A DNA stretch of 9,854 nt from Bacteroidota bacterium (GCA_023423015.1 JAFAGE010000219.1:1-9854), one strand, 5' to 3'; shown: positions 1-6,442, numbered from the stretch's first letter. Made by a program: numbers and translations. The notes: generated from the sequence alone by a model not told the origin.

Positions 1-1653
1 GTTCTGACCTCCATCGCCCGAACGCGTGCCAAGATACTGGGCAAGAAAAGCAATGTCGAATGAGTTTGGCAAACCGTAATTGGTGCTGTCGCCATCATAA
101 TATGCCTGTCGTGCAAATTTCATCCCTTCAACGATTGACAGAGGTCTGTTGAATTCGGGTTTTGCTTCTATGAATGCACTTAGTGAATCTATTTTGGCAA
201 ACGTGCGTAGAGGATTGCTACGTAAACCATTTTTGCGTTTTGTGTCCACCACAATTTCAAGTGGCATCACGCCTTCAAAATTCTTTTCGAAATATTTGAG
301 GTCGGTATATAACCTGTCTGTCTTTGGGAGATCATCCACAATAAAACCTTCTGATTTCAACCTGAACATTCCTGCCACAGATATTGCAAGCACAACAAAT
401 GTGACTGCGTAAATAGAACGGCGATGATTTAACGACCATATCTCCAGCCTGTCGAGAACAGACAATAACCATCTATTTTCCAGGTAGCGTGTATGTCGCT
501 GTTTCGGATCGGGCAGAATGCTAAGTACTCCCGGTATAATTATGAGTGAAATGAAGAACAACGCAAAGATGTTGATGCCCGCAACAACACCAAACTCTTT
601 CAAAATTGCGCTGCGCGTAAGCGCGAATACAGCAAACCCAATTGCTGCAGCGATGTTACAGAACAGCGTAACAATACCCATGCGGCTAATCATCTCTACC
701 AGCGCCTGGTGTTTGATAGAACTTCTTTCGATATTGCCTTGTTTTTCAAGGTCGCGGTAACTGCTGTGATATTTATTAAGGAAATAAATACAGTTCGGAA
801 TACCGATTACCACCACCAGCGGTGGTATCAGGGCGTTCAGCAGCGTTATCCTATATCCGAACAGGTGCATTGTTCCCAGGCTCCACACCACGCCTACAAC
901 AACAACAAACAACGATAACATGGTTGCACTCAGGCTGCGGAAAAATATCAGTAGTATGGCGGCTGATAATAATACTGAGCCAAACAGGAACCATTGCATT
1001 TCGTTTGCGATACGAGTGGCAAGCGATGTTCGGATCAATGGCAGGCCACTGTAATGCATTTGCAACGTGTGTTTCTGGCCAAAAGCATTCACCGCATCAA
1101 TAATTGATGCAACTACAGCCGTTCTTCTCTTCGAATTGAGTACATCCTTATTGATGCTCACTCCCATGAGATATGCCCCGGCAGAAGCATTGTAGAGTAA
1201 CCCATCATAAAACCTGAGCGTAAAAAAAACAGCCCGTGAGCTGTCGATGGATTGCTGGCTAAGTTTACCTGCCGGGAACACGGGAATTGCATTCAATTTT
1301 TCTGATGCCGTATCCTTCACGAGGTTGGTGGCTCCCGGAATACTCAACACACCAATTACACCGTCTGTTTTCCTCAGTTCTTCTGCAAGTGCGGCATAGT
1401 CATTAAAAACGGCTTCGTTGAACAGATTGTTGGTGGTTACTCCTACTACGAGCAGGTTGCCATCTTCGCCAAATTCTTTTCTGAATTCCTGGTAAGCAAG
1501 GTACTTGGGATTGTCGCGGGGGATTGCGCTTGTAAATTCATAGCTCAGCTGCACTTTCGAAGCGTGCCATCCAAAAAAAGCGGTCAACGCCAGAATAAGA
1601 ATCAACAACGGCCATTTAAATCGCAGAATTACCGACGCAGCTGTTCCCCACAT
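1..1653 (-). CDS. RND/MMPL-family transporter, N-terminal 551 residues (partial)
   Basis: The frame is open from an ATG at 1653 to the window edge, so the C-terminus is missing; I translated it by hand and met no stop. It begins MWGTAASVILRFKWPLLILI. Hydrophobic segments lie near residues 13-30, 221-238, 243-265, 271-293, 326-345, 354-380 and 413-430. A soluble domain of about 190 residues separates the first from the second, and another follows the seventh. One helix, a periplasmic domain, a helix bundle, then the start of a second repeat is the RND/MMPL permease plan, whose members usually have 12 helices and roughly 750-1000 residues. Such inner-membrane pumps export lipids, hydrophobic compounds or drugs; the substrate here is unknown and no membrane-fusion partner is in view. 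Helix 4 reads GIPNCIYFLNKYH, with Pro-Asn where many MMPL proteins carry Asp-Tyr. The gene diverges from recO. The next upstream ATG (1663) is out of frame, which fixes the start. Confidence 0.87.
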   Translation of the reverse strand, partial: MWGTAASVILRFKWPLLILILALTAFFGWHASKVQLSYEFTSAIPRDNPKYLAYQEFRKEFGEDGNLLVVGVTTNNLFNEAVFNDYAALAEELRKTDGVIGVLSIPGATNLVKDTASEKLNAIPVFPAGKLSQQSIDSSRAVFFTLRFYDGLLYNASAGAYLMGVSINKDVLNSKRRTAVVASIIDAVNAFGQKHTLQMHYSGLPLIRTSLATRIANEMQWFLFGSVLLSAAILLIFFRSLSATMLSLFVVVVGVVWSLGTMHLFGYRITLLNALIPPLVVVIGIPNCIYFLNKYHSSYRDLEKQGNIERSSIKHQALVEMISRMGIVTLFCNIAAAIGFAVFALTRSAILKEFGVVAGINIFALFFISLIIIPGVLSILPDPKQRHTRYLENRWLLSVLDRLEIWSLNHRRSIYAVTFVVLAISVAGMFRLKSEGFIVDDLPKTDRLYTDLKYFEKNFEGVMPLEIVVDTKRKNGLRSNPLRTFAKIDSLSAFIEAKPEFNRPLSIVEGMKFARQAYYDGDSTNYGLPNSFDIAFLAQYLGTRSGDGGQN

Positions 1654-1678
1654 GAATTCGCATAAATTAAGTGAACGG

Positions 1679-1686
1679 CAAATATA
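1679..1686 (-). promoter_or_regulatory. -7 promoter box for the RND transporter gene
   Basis: On the minus strand this reads TATATTTG, an exact match to the Bacteroidota -7 consensus TAnnTTTG. It ends 25 nt before the transporter ATG, giving a leader of about 20 nt. I find no convincing -33 element at the usual spacing; a TTTG at 1702-1699 is only 12 nt away. Confidence 0.6.
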
Positions 1687-1734
1687 ACGGGTATGCTGCA
1701 AACCTTGGCGTAACGGCAGTTATCAGCTTAACAG

Positions 1735-1742
1735 TAACTTTG
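1735..1742 (+). promoter_or_regulatory. -7 promoter box for recO, leaderless arrangement
   Basis: TAACTTTG matches TAnnTTTG exactly and ends only 4 nt (GAAA) before the recO GTG. Transcription should begin at or within a base or two of the start codon. The TAA inside this box is also the in-frame stop that bounds the recO frame. No clear -33 element is seen. Confidence 0.6.
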
Positions 1743-1746
1743 GAAA

Positions 1747-2484
1747 GTGACTCACAAAACCCGCGGCATTGTACTTCGAACAGTTAAGTATGGGGAAACA
1801 AGCATTATTGCTTCCATTTTCACAGAATTGTTTGGCATACAATCATACATCGTGAATGGCGTCAGGATTACTTCCAAAAAAGGATCCGGACGCGCTAATC
1901 TTTTTCAACCGGGGGCACTGCTCGAACTTGAAGCATACCACAACGACTTAAAAAATCTGCAGCGCCTGAAAGATTATAAATGGGCTTTCGTGTACGAAAA
2001 TATTTTTTTCAATGTATATCGCAATGCAGTCGCCTTGTTCATGATCGAACTGCTTCAGCGCAGCCTTAAACAACCTGAACCAAATGCTGAGCTATTCCAT
2101 TTTGTGGAAGATGCCTTTATACATCTTGACAAATCCGGCGACACTGAAGCGGCTAATTTCCCCCTATACTTTGCCTTACACCTAAGTGGTTTTTATGGAT
2201 TCAGGTTTGCCGATCGTTTTTCTGAAGAAGCCCGCTATCTTGATCTACAGGAAGGAGTATTTGTTCCGGAGCGGCCATTACATTCATGGTATCTCGATGA
2301 GCAGGAAAGCAGCATCGTTTCTCATCTGCTGAAAGTAATGCAGCCTTCAGAACTTTCGCAACTCCGGCTCAACCAGGAACTTCGCCGCAAACTTCTTCAT
2401 GCCATAGAAACATTTTACTCGCTGCATATCCAGGATTTTGGACAAATGAAAACGCTTCCCGTCCTGGAAGCTGTATTGTCATAA
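1747..2484 (+). CDS. recO: DNA repair protein RecO
   Basis: This 245-residue protein matches RecO in length and layout. Its N-terminus, MTHKTRGIVLRTVKYGETS, followed by SYIVNGVR, is the typical start of the RecO OB-fold (about residues 1-80); a mostly helical C-terminal domain follows. RecO works with RecR to load RecA onto SSB-coated single-stranded DNA during gap repair, and also anneals complementary strands. The protein has no cysteine at all, so it lacks the zinc-binding cluster present in some RecO proteins. The start is GTG: an in-frame TAA lies 12 nt upstream at 1735, and the -7 box ends 4 nt before the GTG, so there is no room for a ribosome-binding site. The 3' end overlaps the convergent amidohydrolase gene by 6 bp. 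Confidence 0.95.
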   Translation: MTHKTRGIVLRTVKYGETSIIASIFTELFGIQSYIVNGVRITSKKGSGRANLFQPGALLELEAYHNDLKNLQRLKDYKWAFVYENIFFNVYRNAVALFMIELLQRSLKQPEPNAELFHFVEDAFIHLDKSGDTEAANFPLYFALHLSGFYGFRFADRFSEEARYLDLQEGVFVPERPLHSWYLDEQESSIVSHLLKVMQPSELSQLRLNQELRRKLLHAIETFYSLHIQDFGQMKTLPVLEAVLS

Positions 2485-3654
2485 TACACGTCGCGACACT
2501 GTGCCATGAAGCATTCCTCTGCGTCCACCATGAATTACCACAACTCCTGGTTGTTTACCTTTTTCGAAACTGCCGTAGCGGCTCGATATGCGCAATGCCT
2601 TCGCGCCGTTAATGGTAGCCCACTGTAATAATTGTTCTGTTTTGAGGGTGGGAAAATGCAATTGCAGCGTTTTCAATTCCTCGAGTATGTTAAGTTGAAC
2701 GTTCGATGCCAGGCTATCAGTGCCAACTACCAGGTGATCATTTTCTTTCAGCAACATCTTTACATCCGGAAGCCTGTCATTGATGTATAAATTCGCATTT
2801 GGACAAAGACACCACCACAGTTCCGGCAACGTTTCACGGTTTGCCTCTACCCATTCAATATCGCGGTGTGATGTGTGCACATTATGAACAAGGATGAGGG
2901 AATGTTCGGGACTGATATAATTCAGCGTGTAACGCAAGCTACTGGCTGAAGATGGCTTGAAATGCGAAATGTCAAGATTTAGCTTGCGATATAATTGAAG
3001 GAAATTTCCTGTTCCATGAGTAGCGAATTTTGTTTCAGCATCGCTTTCCTGGTTATGAACGCACAGCAATGCATTTTTCTCATGCTCATTGATCAGCTTA
3101 AAAAGTTCAGGCGACACGGAATACATGGCATGTGGAACTATAGACGCGGCCTGGTCTTCGTCGCTGAACGCACGATATGTTTCTAAAGCCTGCCCGAATC
3201 GCATACCAGCGGTGGCAGGAACAAATCCTATCGCTTCAATAAAATTGTGGAAATATAAATCCGAACCCTTTTTGATTTCAAGTGTGTGTGCAGTGTTGCA
3301 TATATCACCTACCGCAACCACTCCTTTTTCGCGCATGTATCGCTCCTCATATGCAATAAAATCACGAATAATTTCTTCACTCGCATTTCGGGTGTTCATT
3401 ACTGTTATCAGGAACTCTACCATGCCTGTATGCCGGGGAATTGCACCTTTCAGGTGAGAAAGTTCAAGATGGCAGTGGCAATTGATAAATCCTGGTGAAA
3501 TTATACCGTTGTATCGTTCGATACCGTCGCTAACTTCTGCAATGTCCACGATGCTATGCACTTTACCCTTTTCATCCGTTATCAGTACGGCATTGCCGCC
3601 GAGCATTTCTTTGCCGGTGAACAGGTAATCAGCAGCGAATTTCCTGAAAGCCAT
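2479..3654 (-). CDS. amidohydrolase-superfamily deaminase, aminofutalosine-deaminase-like
   Basis: A 391-residue metal-dependent hydrolase. Visible metal and active-site motifs are H60-x-H62 in FINCHCHLELSHL, H175 in PHAMYSVSPEL, H200 with E203 in CVHNQES, H257 in LVHNVH, and D313 in VGTDSLASN. The CPNAN motif at 285-289 is the counterpart of CPxSN in adenosine, S-adenosylhomocysteine and aminofutalosine deaminases. From memory of the family, motif order and spacing fit Helicobacter-type 6-amino-6-deoxyfutalosine deaminase best. That enzyme converts aminodeoxyfutalosine to futalosine in the alternative menaquinone pathway. The substrate is inferred, since related deaminases of SAH, guanine or other purines share the scaffold. 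The enzyme is presumably cytoplasmic, with no signal peptide. It starts 54 bp from divergent prfA and ends inside the recO stop region. Its promoter is unclear; the nearest candidate on the minus strand is a degenerate TATTTTTA. Confidence 0.85.
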   Translation of the reverse strand: MAFRKFAADYLFTGKEMLGGNAVLITDEKGKVHSIVDIAEVSDGIERYNGIISPGFINCHCHLELSHLKGAIPRHTGMVEFLITVMNTRNASEEIIRDFIAYEERYMREKGVVAVGDICNTAHTLEIKKGSDLYFHNFIEAIGFVPATAGMRFGQALETYRAFSDEDQAASIVPHAMYSVSPELFKLINEHEKNALLCVHNQESDAETKFATHGTGNFLQLYRKLNLDISHFKPSSASSLRYTLNYISPEHSLILVHNVHTSHRDIEWVEANRETLPELWWCLCPNANLYINDRLPDVKMLLKENDHLVVGTDSLASNVQLNILEELKTLQLHFPTLKTEQLLQWATINGAKALRISSRYGSFEKGKQPGVVVIHGGRRGMLHGTVSRRVL

Positions 3655-3669
3655 GCGGGTTGAATGATT

Positions 3670-3677
3670 TAAATTTG
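3670..3677 (+). promoter_or_regulatory. -7 promoter box for prfA
   Basis: TAAATTTG matches the Bacteroidota -7 consensus TAnnTTTG exactly and lies 31 nt before the prfA ATG, giving a leader of about 25 nt. It lies inside the 54-bp gap between the divergent amidohydrolase and prfA genes. Confidence 0.6.
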
Positions 3678-3699
3678 CGCGCCTACGGGCTTAAAAATA

Positions 3700-3704
3700 A
3701 AGGA
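3700..3704 (+). promoter_or_regulatory. ribosome-binding site of prfA
   Basis: AAGGA ends 4 nt before the ATG at 3709. It is the only recognisable Shine-Dalgarno-like sequence before a start codon in this window, although its spacing is short. Confidence 0.45.
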
Positions 3705-3708
3705 TTAT

Positions 3709-4773
3709 ATGATAGATAAGCTGGACGCGATAAAAGCGAGGTTCGAGGATCTGGGAGTGGCGCTTACCAACCCCGAGATCGTGAACGATAACCGGAAGTA
3801 CATGGAGACCAGCAAAGAATACCGCAGCCTCGAAAAGATTGTTGCAGCTTACCACGATTACCGGAAATTACTCGACGACTTAGATTTTTATAAAGAAGCT
3901 CTTAATGGAGATGATGAAGAGCTGAGAGAACTTGCTAAAGAGGAAATGCCCGGGTTGGAGGAGAAAAAGGAACAAATGGAAAGTTCAATCCGCCAGATGC
4001 TTATTCCGAAAGATCCGCAAGACGACAAAAATGCCATCATTGAAATACGCGCAGGAACCGGCGGAGACGAGGCCAGCCTTTTTGCGGGCGACCTGCTGCG
4101 CATGTACCTCAAATATTGTGAACGAAAGGGCTGGAAGACAGCCATCCTCAGCGAGAGCGAAGGAACAGTGGGCGGCTATAAGGAAGTTCAGTTGGAAGTG
4201 ACCGGCGACGATGTGTATGGAACTCTCAAATTTGAAAGTGGTGTACACCGCGTTCAACGCGTTCCCGAAACCGAGACCAGCGGCCGCGTGCATACTTCAG
4301 CTGCTACGGTTGCCGTAATGCCTGAGGCTGAAGAAGTTGATTTTGAATTGAACCCTGCCGATGTGAAGATGGAAACAGCCCGAAGTGGTGGCGCGGGAGG
4401 CCAGAACGTGAATAAAGTGGAAACAAAGGTGATGCTGACGCACCTGCCTACGGGTACCGTGGTGGTTTGCCAGACGGAACGTTCCCAGCTTGGCAACCGT
4501 GAAAAAGCCATGCAGATGCTTCGGACAAAATTGTATGAGGAGCAGGTGCGGAAGCAGGAGGAAGAGATTGCCCGCCATCGTAAAAGCCTGGTAAGCAGCG
4601 GCGACCGGAGTGCAAAAATCCGGACCTATAACTTTCCGCAAGGCCGGATTACCGATCATCGGATAGGCCTTACCGTTTATAACCTCGACGCAGTATTAAA
4701 CGGCGAAATACAGGAATTTATCGACGCTCTGCAGTTTGCGGAAAACTCCGAAAAGCTGGCTAAACAGAACTAA
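3709..4773 (+). CDS. prfA: peptide chain release factor 1 (RF1)
   Basis: The 354-residue protein has the standard RF1 length and layout. RF1 recognises UAA and UAG in the ribosomal A site and triggers hydrolysis of the peptidyl-tRNA. The helical N-terminal domain covers about residues 1-100. IRAGTGGDEASLFAGDL (113-129) is the conserved RF core. The codon-recognition tripeptide is P186-E-T188 in RVPETETSGRVHTSAATVAV, the PxT type of RF1 rather than the SPF type of RF2. The catalytic G230-G-Q232 sits in SGGAGGQNVNKVET; its glutamine is normally methylated by PrmC. There is no internal frameshift of the RF2 kind. The gene has its own -7 box and a weak ribosome-binding site. It is the last gene on this strand before a long non-coding stretch and appears monocistronic. 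Confidence 0.97.
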   Translation: MIDKLDAIKARFEDLGVALTNPEIVNDNRKYMETSKEYRSLEKIVAAYHDYRKLLDDLDFYKEALNGDDEELRELAKEEMPGLEEKKEQMESSIRQMLIPKDPQDDKNAIIEIRAGTGGDEASLFAGDLLRMYLKYCERKGWKTAILSESEGTVGGYKEVQLEVTGDDVYGTLKFESGVHRVQRVPETETSGRVHTSAATVAVMPEAEEVDFELNPADVKMETARSGGAGGQNVNKVETKVMLTHLPTGTVVVCQTERSQLGNREKAMQMLRTKLYEEQVRKQEEEIARHRKSLVSSGDRSAKIRTYNFPQGRITDHRIGLTVYNLDAVLNGEIQEFIDALQFAENSEKLAKQN

Positions 4774-4830
4774 AACCAGCTCGATTCTCTTAGGATCAGG
4801 CGTGTTAATATTATGAGAAATCAAATCCAC

Positions 4831-4856
4831 ATTCGTGAAAAGAAATCTACACGAAT
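4831..4856. repeat. inverted repeat, possible operator
   Basis: ATTCGTG (4831-4837) and CACGAAT (4850-4856) are perfect 7-bp inverted arms separated by 12 nt. The repeat ends one base before the -7 box at 4858, so it covers the -33 to -10 region of that putative promoter. This would suit a dimeric repressor site. As RNA it could instead be a hairpin in the prfA 3' region, but it has no following U-run. Confidence 0.4.
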
Positions 4857-4857
4857 C

Positions 4858-4865
4858 TAACTTTG
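4858..4865 (+). promoter_or_regulatory. orphan -7 promoter box in the prfA-vanZ intergenic region
   Basis: TAACTTTG is identical to the recO -7 box but has no reading frame downstream on this strand. Initiation would be near 4869-4872, with the next intrinsic terminator at 5020-5044. This is the main reason to propose a non-coding transcript here. Confidence 0.45.
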
Positions 4866-4973
4866 CAATAAGAATTAAAAGAATTTCCGGCGTATACGAA
4901 GGTAATTAGCCGGCCTTAACGTAAATTAAGGATTGAGTGGCACCGCTTTTGTGTTATTTACAATGAAAAAGAC

Positions 4974-5005
4974 TTCATAAAGCAGTCAATTTTCTCATAA
5001 GCAGT
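4974..5005 (+). repeat. imperfect direct repeat in the candidate ncRNA
   Basis: TTCATAAAGCAGT (4974-4986) recurs as CTCATAAGCAGT (4994-5005), differing by the first base and one missing A. It lies just upstream of the terminator and is outside any gene. It could be a duplicated single-stranded pairing site, or chance in AT-rich sequence. Confidence 0.35.
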
Positions 5006-5019
5006 TAGTTTTGGTTACG

Positions 5020-5044
5020 GCCCCTGTTTCTACAGGGGCTTTTC
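5020..5044 (+). terminator. intrinsic terminator, plus strand
   Basis: GCCCCTG (5020-5026) and CAGGGGC (5033-5039) form a perfect 7-bp GC-rich stem around a 6-nt loop, TTTCTA, followed by TTTTCT. On the minus strand the hairpin is followed by CGTAACC, not a U-run, so it ends plus-strand transcripts and does not clearly serve the vanZ-like gene. It lies 246 nt after the prfA stop. Confidence 0.8.
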
Positions 5045-5081
5045 TATTTAAAAATTTCCTGCTCTATGAAAGTCCTGTCAT

Positions 5082-5543
5082 TTAAGACAAGTGCCTATCC
5101 CGTTGTGCTGCTTCAGGTTGAGGTTTATTTGAGAGAACTTTCTTTTTAACATTTCCTTTCACAATTATCCAAAGCCATATTGCAGCGATCACGCACCCTG
5201 CAATATCTGCCACAATATCCCAGCTGTCGAACGACCGGTTCGGCACAAAATACTTCTGAACATATTCCATAGCCACTCCAAGCACAATCATGAAGATCGT
5301 AGCAATGATAACTACTGTACGAAATCGTGAGGGTTCAGGGTTCGAATATGCATAGTGCAACCCCCAGAAAAGCACGTTCATCCCGAATATTACAACATGA
5401 ACAAATTTGTCGAAGTTGGGAATGTCAAATATGCCGGAACCTGGTACAATTGAGCCTGGTAAACACAGAAGAATAATGGTTAATAGCGTAAATGCAAGGG
5501 GAAAAAATTTGTAGGAAAGAATTCTTCTGATCAAGGCCAACAT
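5082..5543 (-). CDS. VanZ-like membrane protein
   Basis: A 153-residue protein with about four hydrophobic segments (residues 13-32, 48-66, 77-95, 110-128) and a basic, polar tail. The VanZ-like signature is present: F44-D-K-F-V-H49 before the second helix, then E93-Y-V-Q96 followed by P101-N-R103-S-F-D106 and D109-x-x-x-D-x-x-G116. VanZ gives low-level teicoplanin resistance in enterococci. The many small VanZ-like proteins elsewhere have no settled role, so resistance should not be assumed; a cell-envelope role is the usual inference. It is third in a minus-strand cluster, 113 bp after gcvH, a gap large enough for its own promoter. No plus-strand-type terminator follows it. Confidence 0.85.
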   Translation of the reverse strand: MLALIRRILSYKFFPLAFTLLTIILLCLPGSIVPGSGIFDIPNFDKFVHVVIFGMNVLFWGLHYAYSNPEPSRFRTVVIIATIFMIVLGVAMEYVQKYFVPNRSFDSWDIVADIAGCVIAAIWLWIIVKGNVKKKVLSNKPQPEAAQRDRHLS

Positions 5544-5549
5544 ACTGGC

Positions 5550-5557
5550 GAAAGATA
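5550..5557 (-). promoter_or_regulatory. possible -7 box for the VanZ-like gene
   Basis: The minus strand reads TATCTTTC, one mismatch from TAnnTTTG, and ends 6 nt before the ATG at 5543. If used, the transcript would be nearly leaderless. The match is imperfect and in AT-rich sequence, so this is weak. Confidence 0.25.
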
Positions 5558-5656
5558 ATTCAAAAAACCATTTGTCTAAACTTTGCCCATCACTTAAAGT
5601 TTGTTCGCGCCTGACGCGCTCAGTGAGGTATGTACGTATGGAGCCGGACCGGCAAT

Positions 5657-6037
5657 TTATTCCCCGGCGATTGCAGAATAAGCGTCTGCGTCCATCAATG
5701 CCTCCACAGCCGCAGGATCCGACACCTTTAGCTTGATCATCCAGCCTTCGCCATATGGATCGGTATTTACCAGTTCGGGCGTGGCAGCCAGCGCAGGATT
5801 AACTTCTGTAATGGTACCGGCAACCGGCAGAAAGAGGTCCGACACTGTTTTTACCGCCTCTACCGATCCGAAAACAGATTCCGCGTCGAGTGCTTTACCG
5901 GCTGTTTCGATATCCACATACACGATATCACCCAATTCGCGCTGGGCAAAATCAGTGATGCCAACGGTAGCAATGTCGCCATCAAGCTTAATCCATTCGT
6001 GATCTTTGGTATATCGCAGGTTACCGGGAAAATTCAT
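5657..6037 (-). CDS. gcvH: glycine cleavage system H protein
   Basis: The 126-residue protein has the standard GcvH length. It starts MNFPGNLRYTKDHEWIKL, and the YTKDHEWI box is typical of the family. The lipoylation site is K63 in FGSVEAVKTVSDLFLP. The C-terminal NTDPYGEGWMIKLK segment is also conserved. GcvH carries the aminomethyl group on its lipoyl arm between the P, T and L proteins as glycine is cleaved to CO2, ammonia and methylene-THF, and it can also act in lipoate relay. The gcvP and gcvT genes are not in this window, so the complex is encoded at scattered loci. It lies 24 bp downstream of the 115-residue gene on the same strand, suggesting co-transcription. A near-consensus -7 box at 6064-6057 could give it a second promoter. 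Confidence 0.97.
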   Translation of the reverse strand: MNFPGNLRYTKDHEWIKLDGDIATVGITDFAQRELGDIVYVDIETAGKALDAESVFGSVEAVKTVSDLFLPVAGTITEVNPALAATPELVNTDPYGEGWMIKLKVSDPAAVEALMDADAYSAIAGE

Positions 6038-6056
6038 GTGTGGCTGTTTAGAGGTG

Positions 6057-6064
6057 CAAGATTA
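6057..6064 (-). promoter_or_regulatory. possible internal -7 box for gcvH
   Basis: The minus strand reads TAATCTTG, one mismatch from TAnnTTTG, 19 nt before the gcvH ATG. Its TAA is the stop codon of the upstream gene. It could allow gcvH expression independent of the upstream gene. Confidence 0.3.
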
Positions 6065-6409
6065 CAAAATATTATGTGTCTCAAAGTAGAGCAACGTATG
6101 ATCTTTCAGAAAGTTCTCCTGTTCAATCAGGTTCAGTTCAGGCAACGATTTCAACTGCCGGAAGTGCGGCCAACCCTCGTCATCTACCCTGTCCAATTCA
6201 AAATATCCGCTTTGCGACAGCAGGCTGCACACCGCAACATGTATCAGATCCTGCTTTTGTTCTTTGGTAAATTTCTTACGGATATTACCCAATTCCTGGA
6301 TACCGACCAGGAACAGCACGCTTTCGAGGTCGGGTTTTTTTCCAAATCTTTCAAGCAGCTTTTCTTCGAGTTTCCACCATCTCGCCTGTATGTCGTCGTT
6401 TATGTGCAT
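6062..6409 (-). CDS. conserved-looking small protein of unknown function (115 aa)
   Basis: I cannot assign a function. The product starts MHINDDIQARWWKLEEKLLE and contains FLVGIQELG, KFTKEQKQDLIHVAVC, LLSQSGYFEL and DDEGWPHF, ending in ETHNIL. It is soluble, probably mostly helical, with no signal peptide, no membrane segment and a single cysteine, so it looks cytoplasmic. From memory, similar proteins occur in other Bacteroidota, but I cannot verify that here. The frame can be extended two codons to a TTG at 6415. I prefer the ATG at 6409 because an exact -7 box (TAATTTTG, 6420-6413) ends 3 nt before it and would contain that TTG. The gene diverges from serS, with 45 bp between start codons, and precedes gcvH by 24 bp, so it probably heads a cluster with gcvH and the vanZ-like gene. 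Confidence 0.78.
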   Translation of the reverse strand: MHINDDIQARWWKLEEKLLERFGKKPDLESVLFLVGIQELGNIRKKFTKEQKQDLIHVAVCSLLSQSGYFELDRVDDEGWPHFRQLKSLPELNLIEQENFLKDHTLLYFETHNIL

Positions 6410-6412
6410 GCC

Positions 6413-6420
6413 CAAAATTA
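6413..6420 (-). promoter_or_regulatory. -7 promoter box for the 115-aa gene, leaderless arrangement
   Basis: On the minus strand this reads TAATTTTG, an exact TAnnTTTG match, followed by GGC and then the ATG at 6409. Transcription would start at about the A of the ATG, leaving no leader or ribosome-binding site. Confidence 0.55.
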
Positions 6421-6442
6421 TGCATTTGAGAACAGGCAGGGT

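Larger units (their letters stand above)
4870..5044 (+). ncRNA. candidate small non-coding RNA (about 175 nt)
   Basis: The 308-bp gap between prfA and the vanZ-like gene has no credible reading frame on either strand. It does hold an ordered set of elements: a -7 box at 4858-4865; a CCGGC/GCCGG stem (4887-4891 with 4909-4913); directly abutting it, CCTTAA/TTAAGG (4914-4919 with 4926-4931); short TTGT/ACAA and GACT/AGTC stems; and a strong terminator at 5020-5044. The two abutting hairpins could stack coaxially. I do not recognise a known family: the ends show no long closing stem as in 6S RNA, and there is no tRNA-like part. The alternative is that this is simply a long prfA 3' untranslated region ending at the same terminator. 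From 4774 to 4830 I see only a weak GATTC/GGATC stem. Confidence 0.35.

Noticed and set aside
149..1103. Four plus-strand open frames of 69-93 codons
   Set aside because: They lie antisense to the continuous RND transporter frame, show low-complexity or shadow-like composition and match no family I know.
2995..3498. Plus-strand open frames inside the amidohydrolase region
   Set aside because: They are antisense to a gene with clear catalytic motifs and have no promoter box or recognisable product.
3888..4659. Frames on both strands within prfA (3932-4201 plus; 3888-4145, 3985-4293, 4254-4511 and 4297-4659 minus)
   Set aside because: These are shadows of the well-supported RF1 gene.
4813..4860. 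A 15-codon frame starting ATGAGAAATC after prfA
   Set aside because: It has no ribosome-binding site or promoter placed to serve it, and it overlaps the inverted repeat and -7 box, which explain the sequence better.
4963..4980. A 5-codon frame, Met-Lys-Lys-Thr-Ser, in the candidate RNA
   Set aside because: It is too short to support. It could be a leader peptide, but no regulated gene follows on that strand.
4870..5044. 6S RNA as the identity of the intergenic transcript
   Set aside because: The 5' and 3' ends do not form the long closing stem expected of 6S RNA, and no large central bubble is evident.
5645..5656. GCCGGTCCGGC palindrome just after gcvH as a terminator
   Set aside because: It can form only a 4-bp stem with a 3-nt loop and has no following U-tract.
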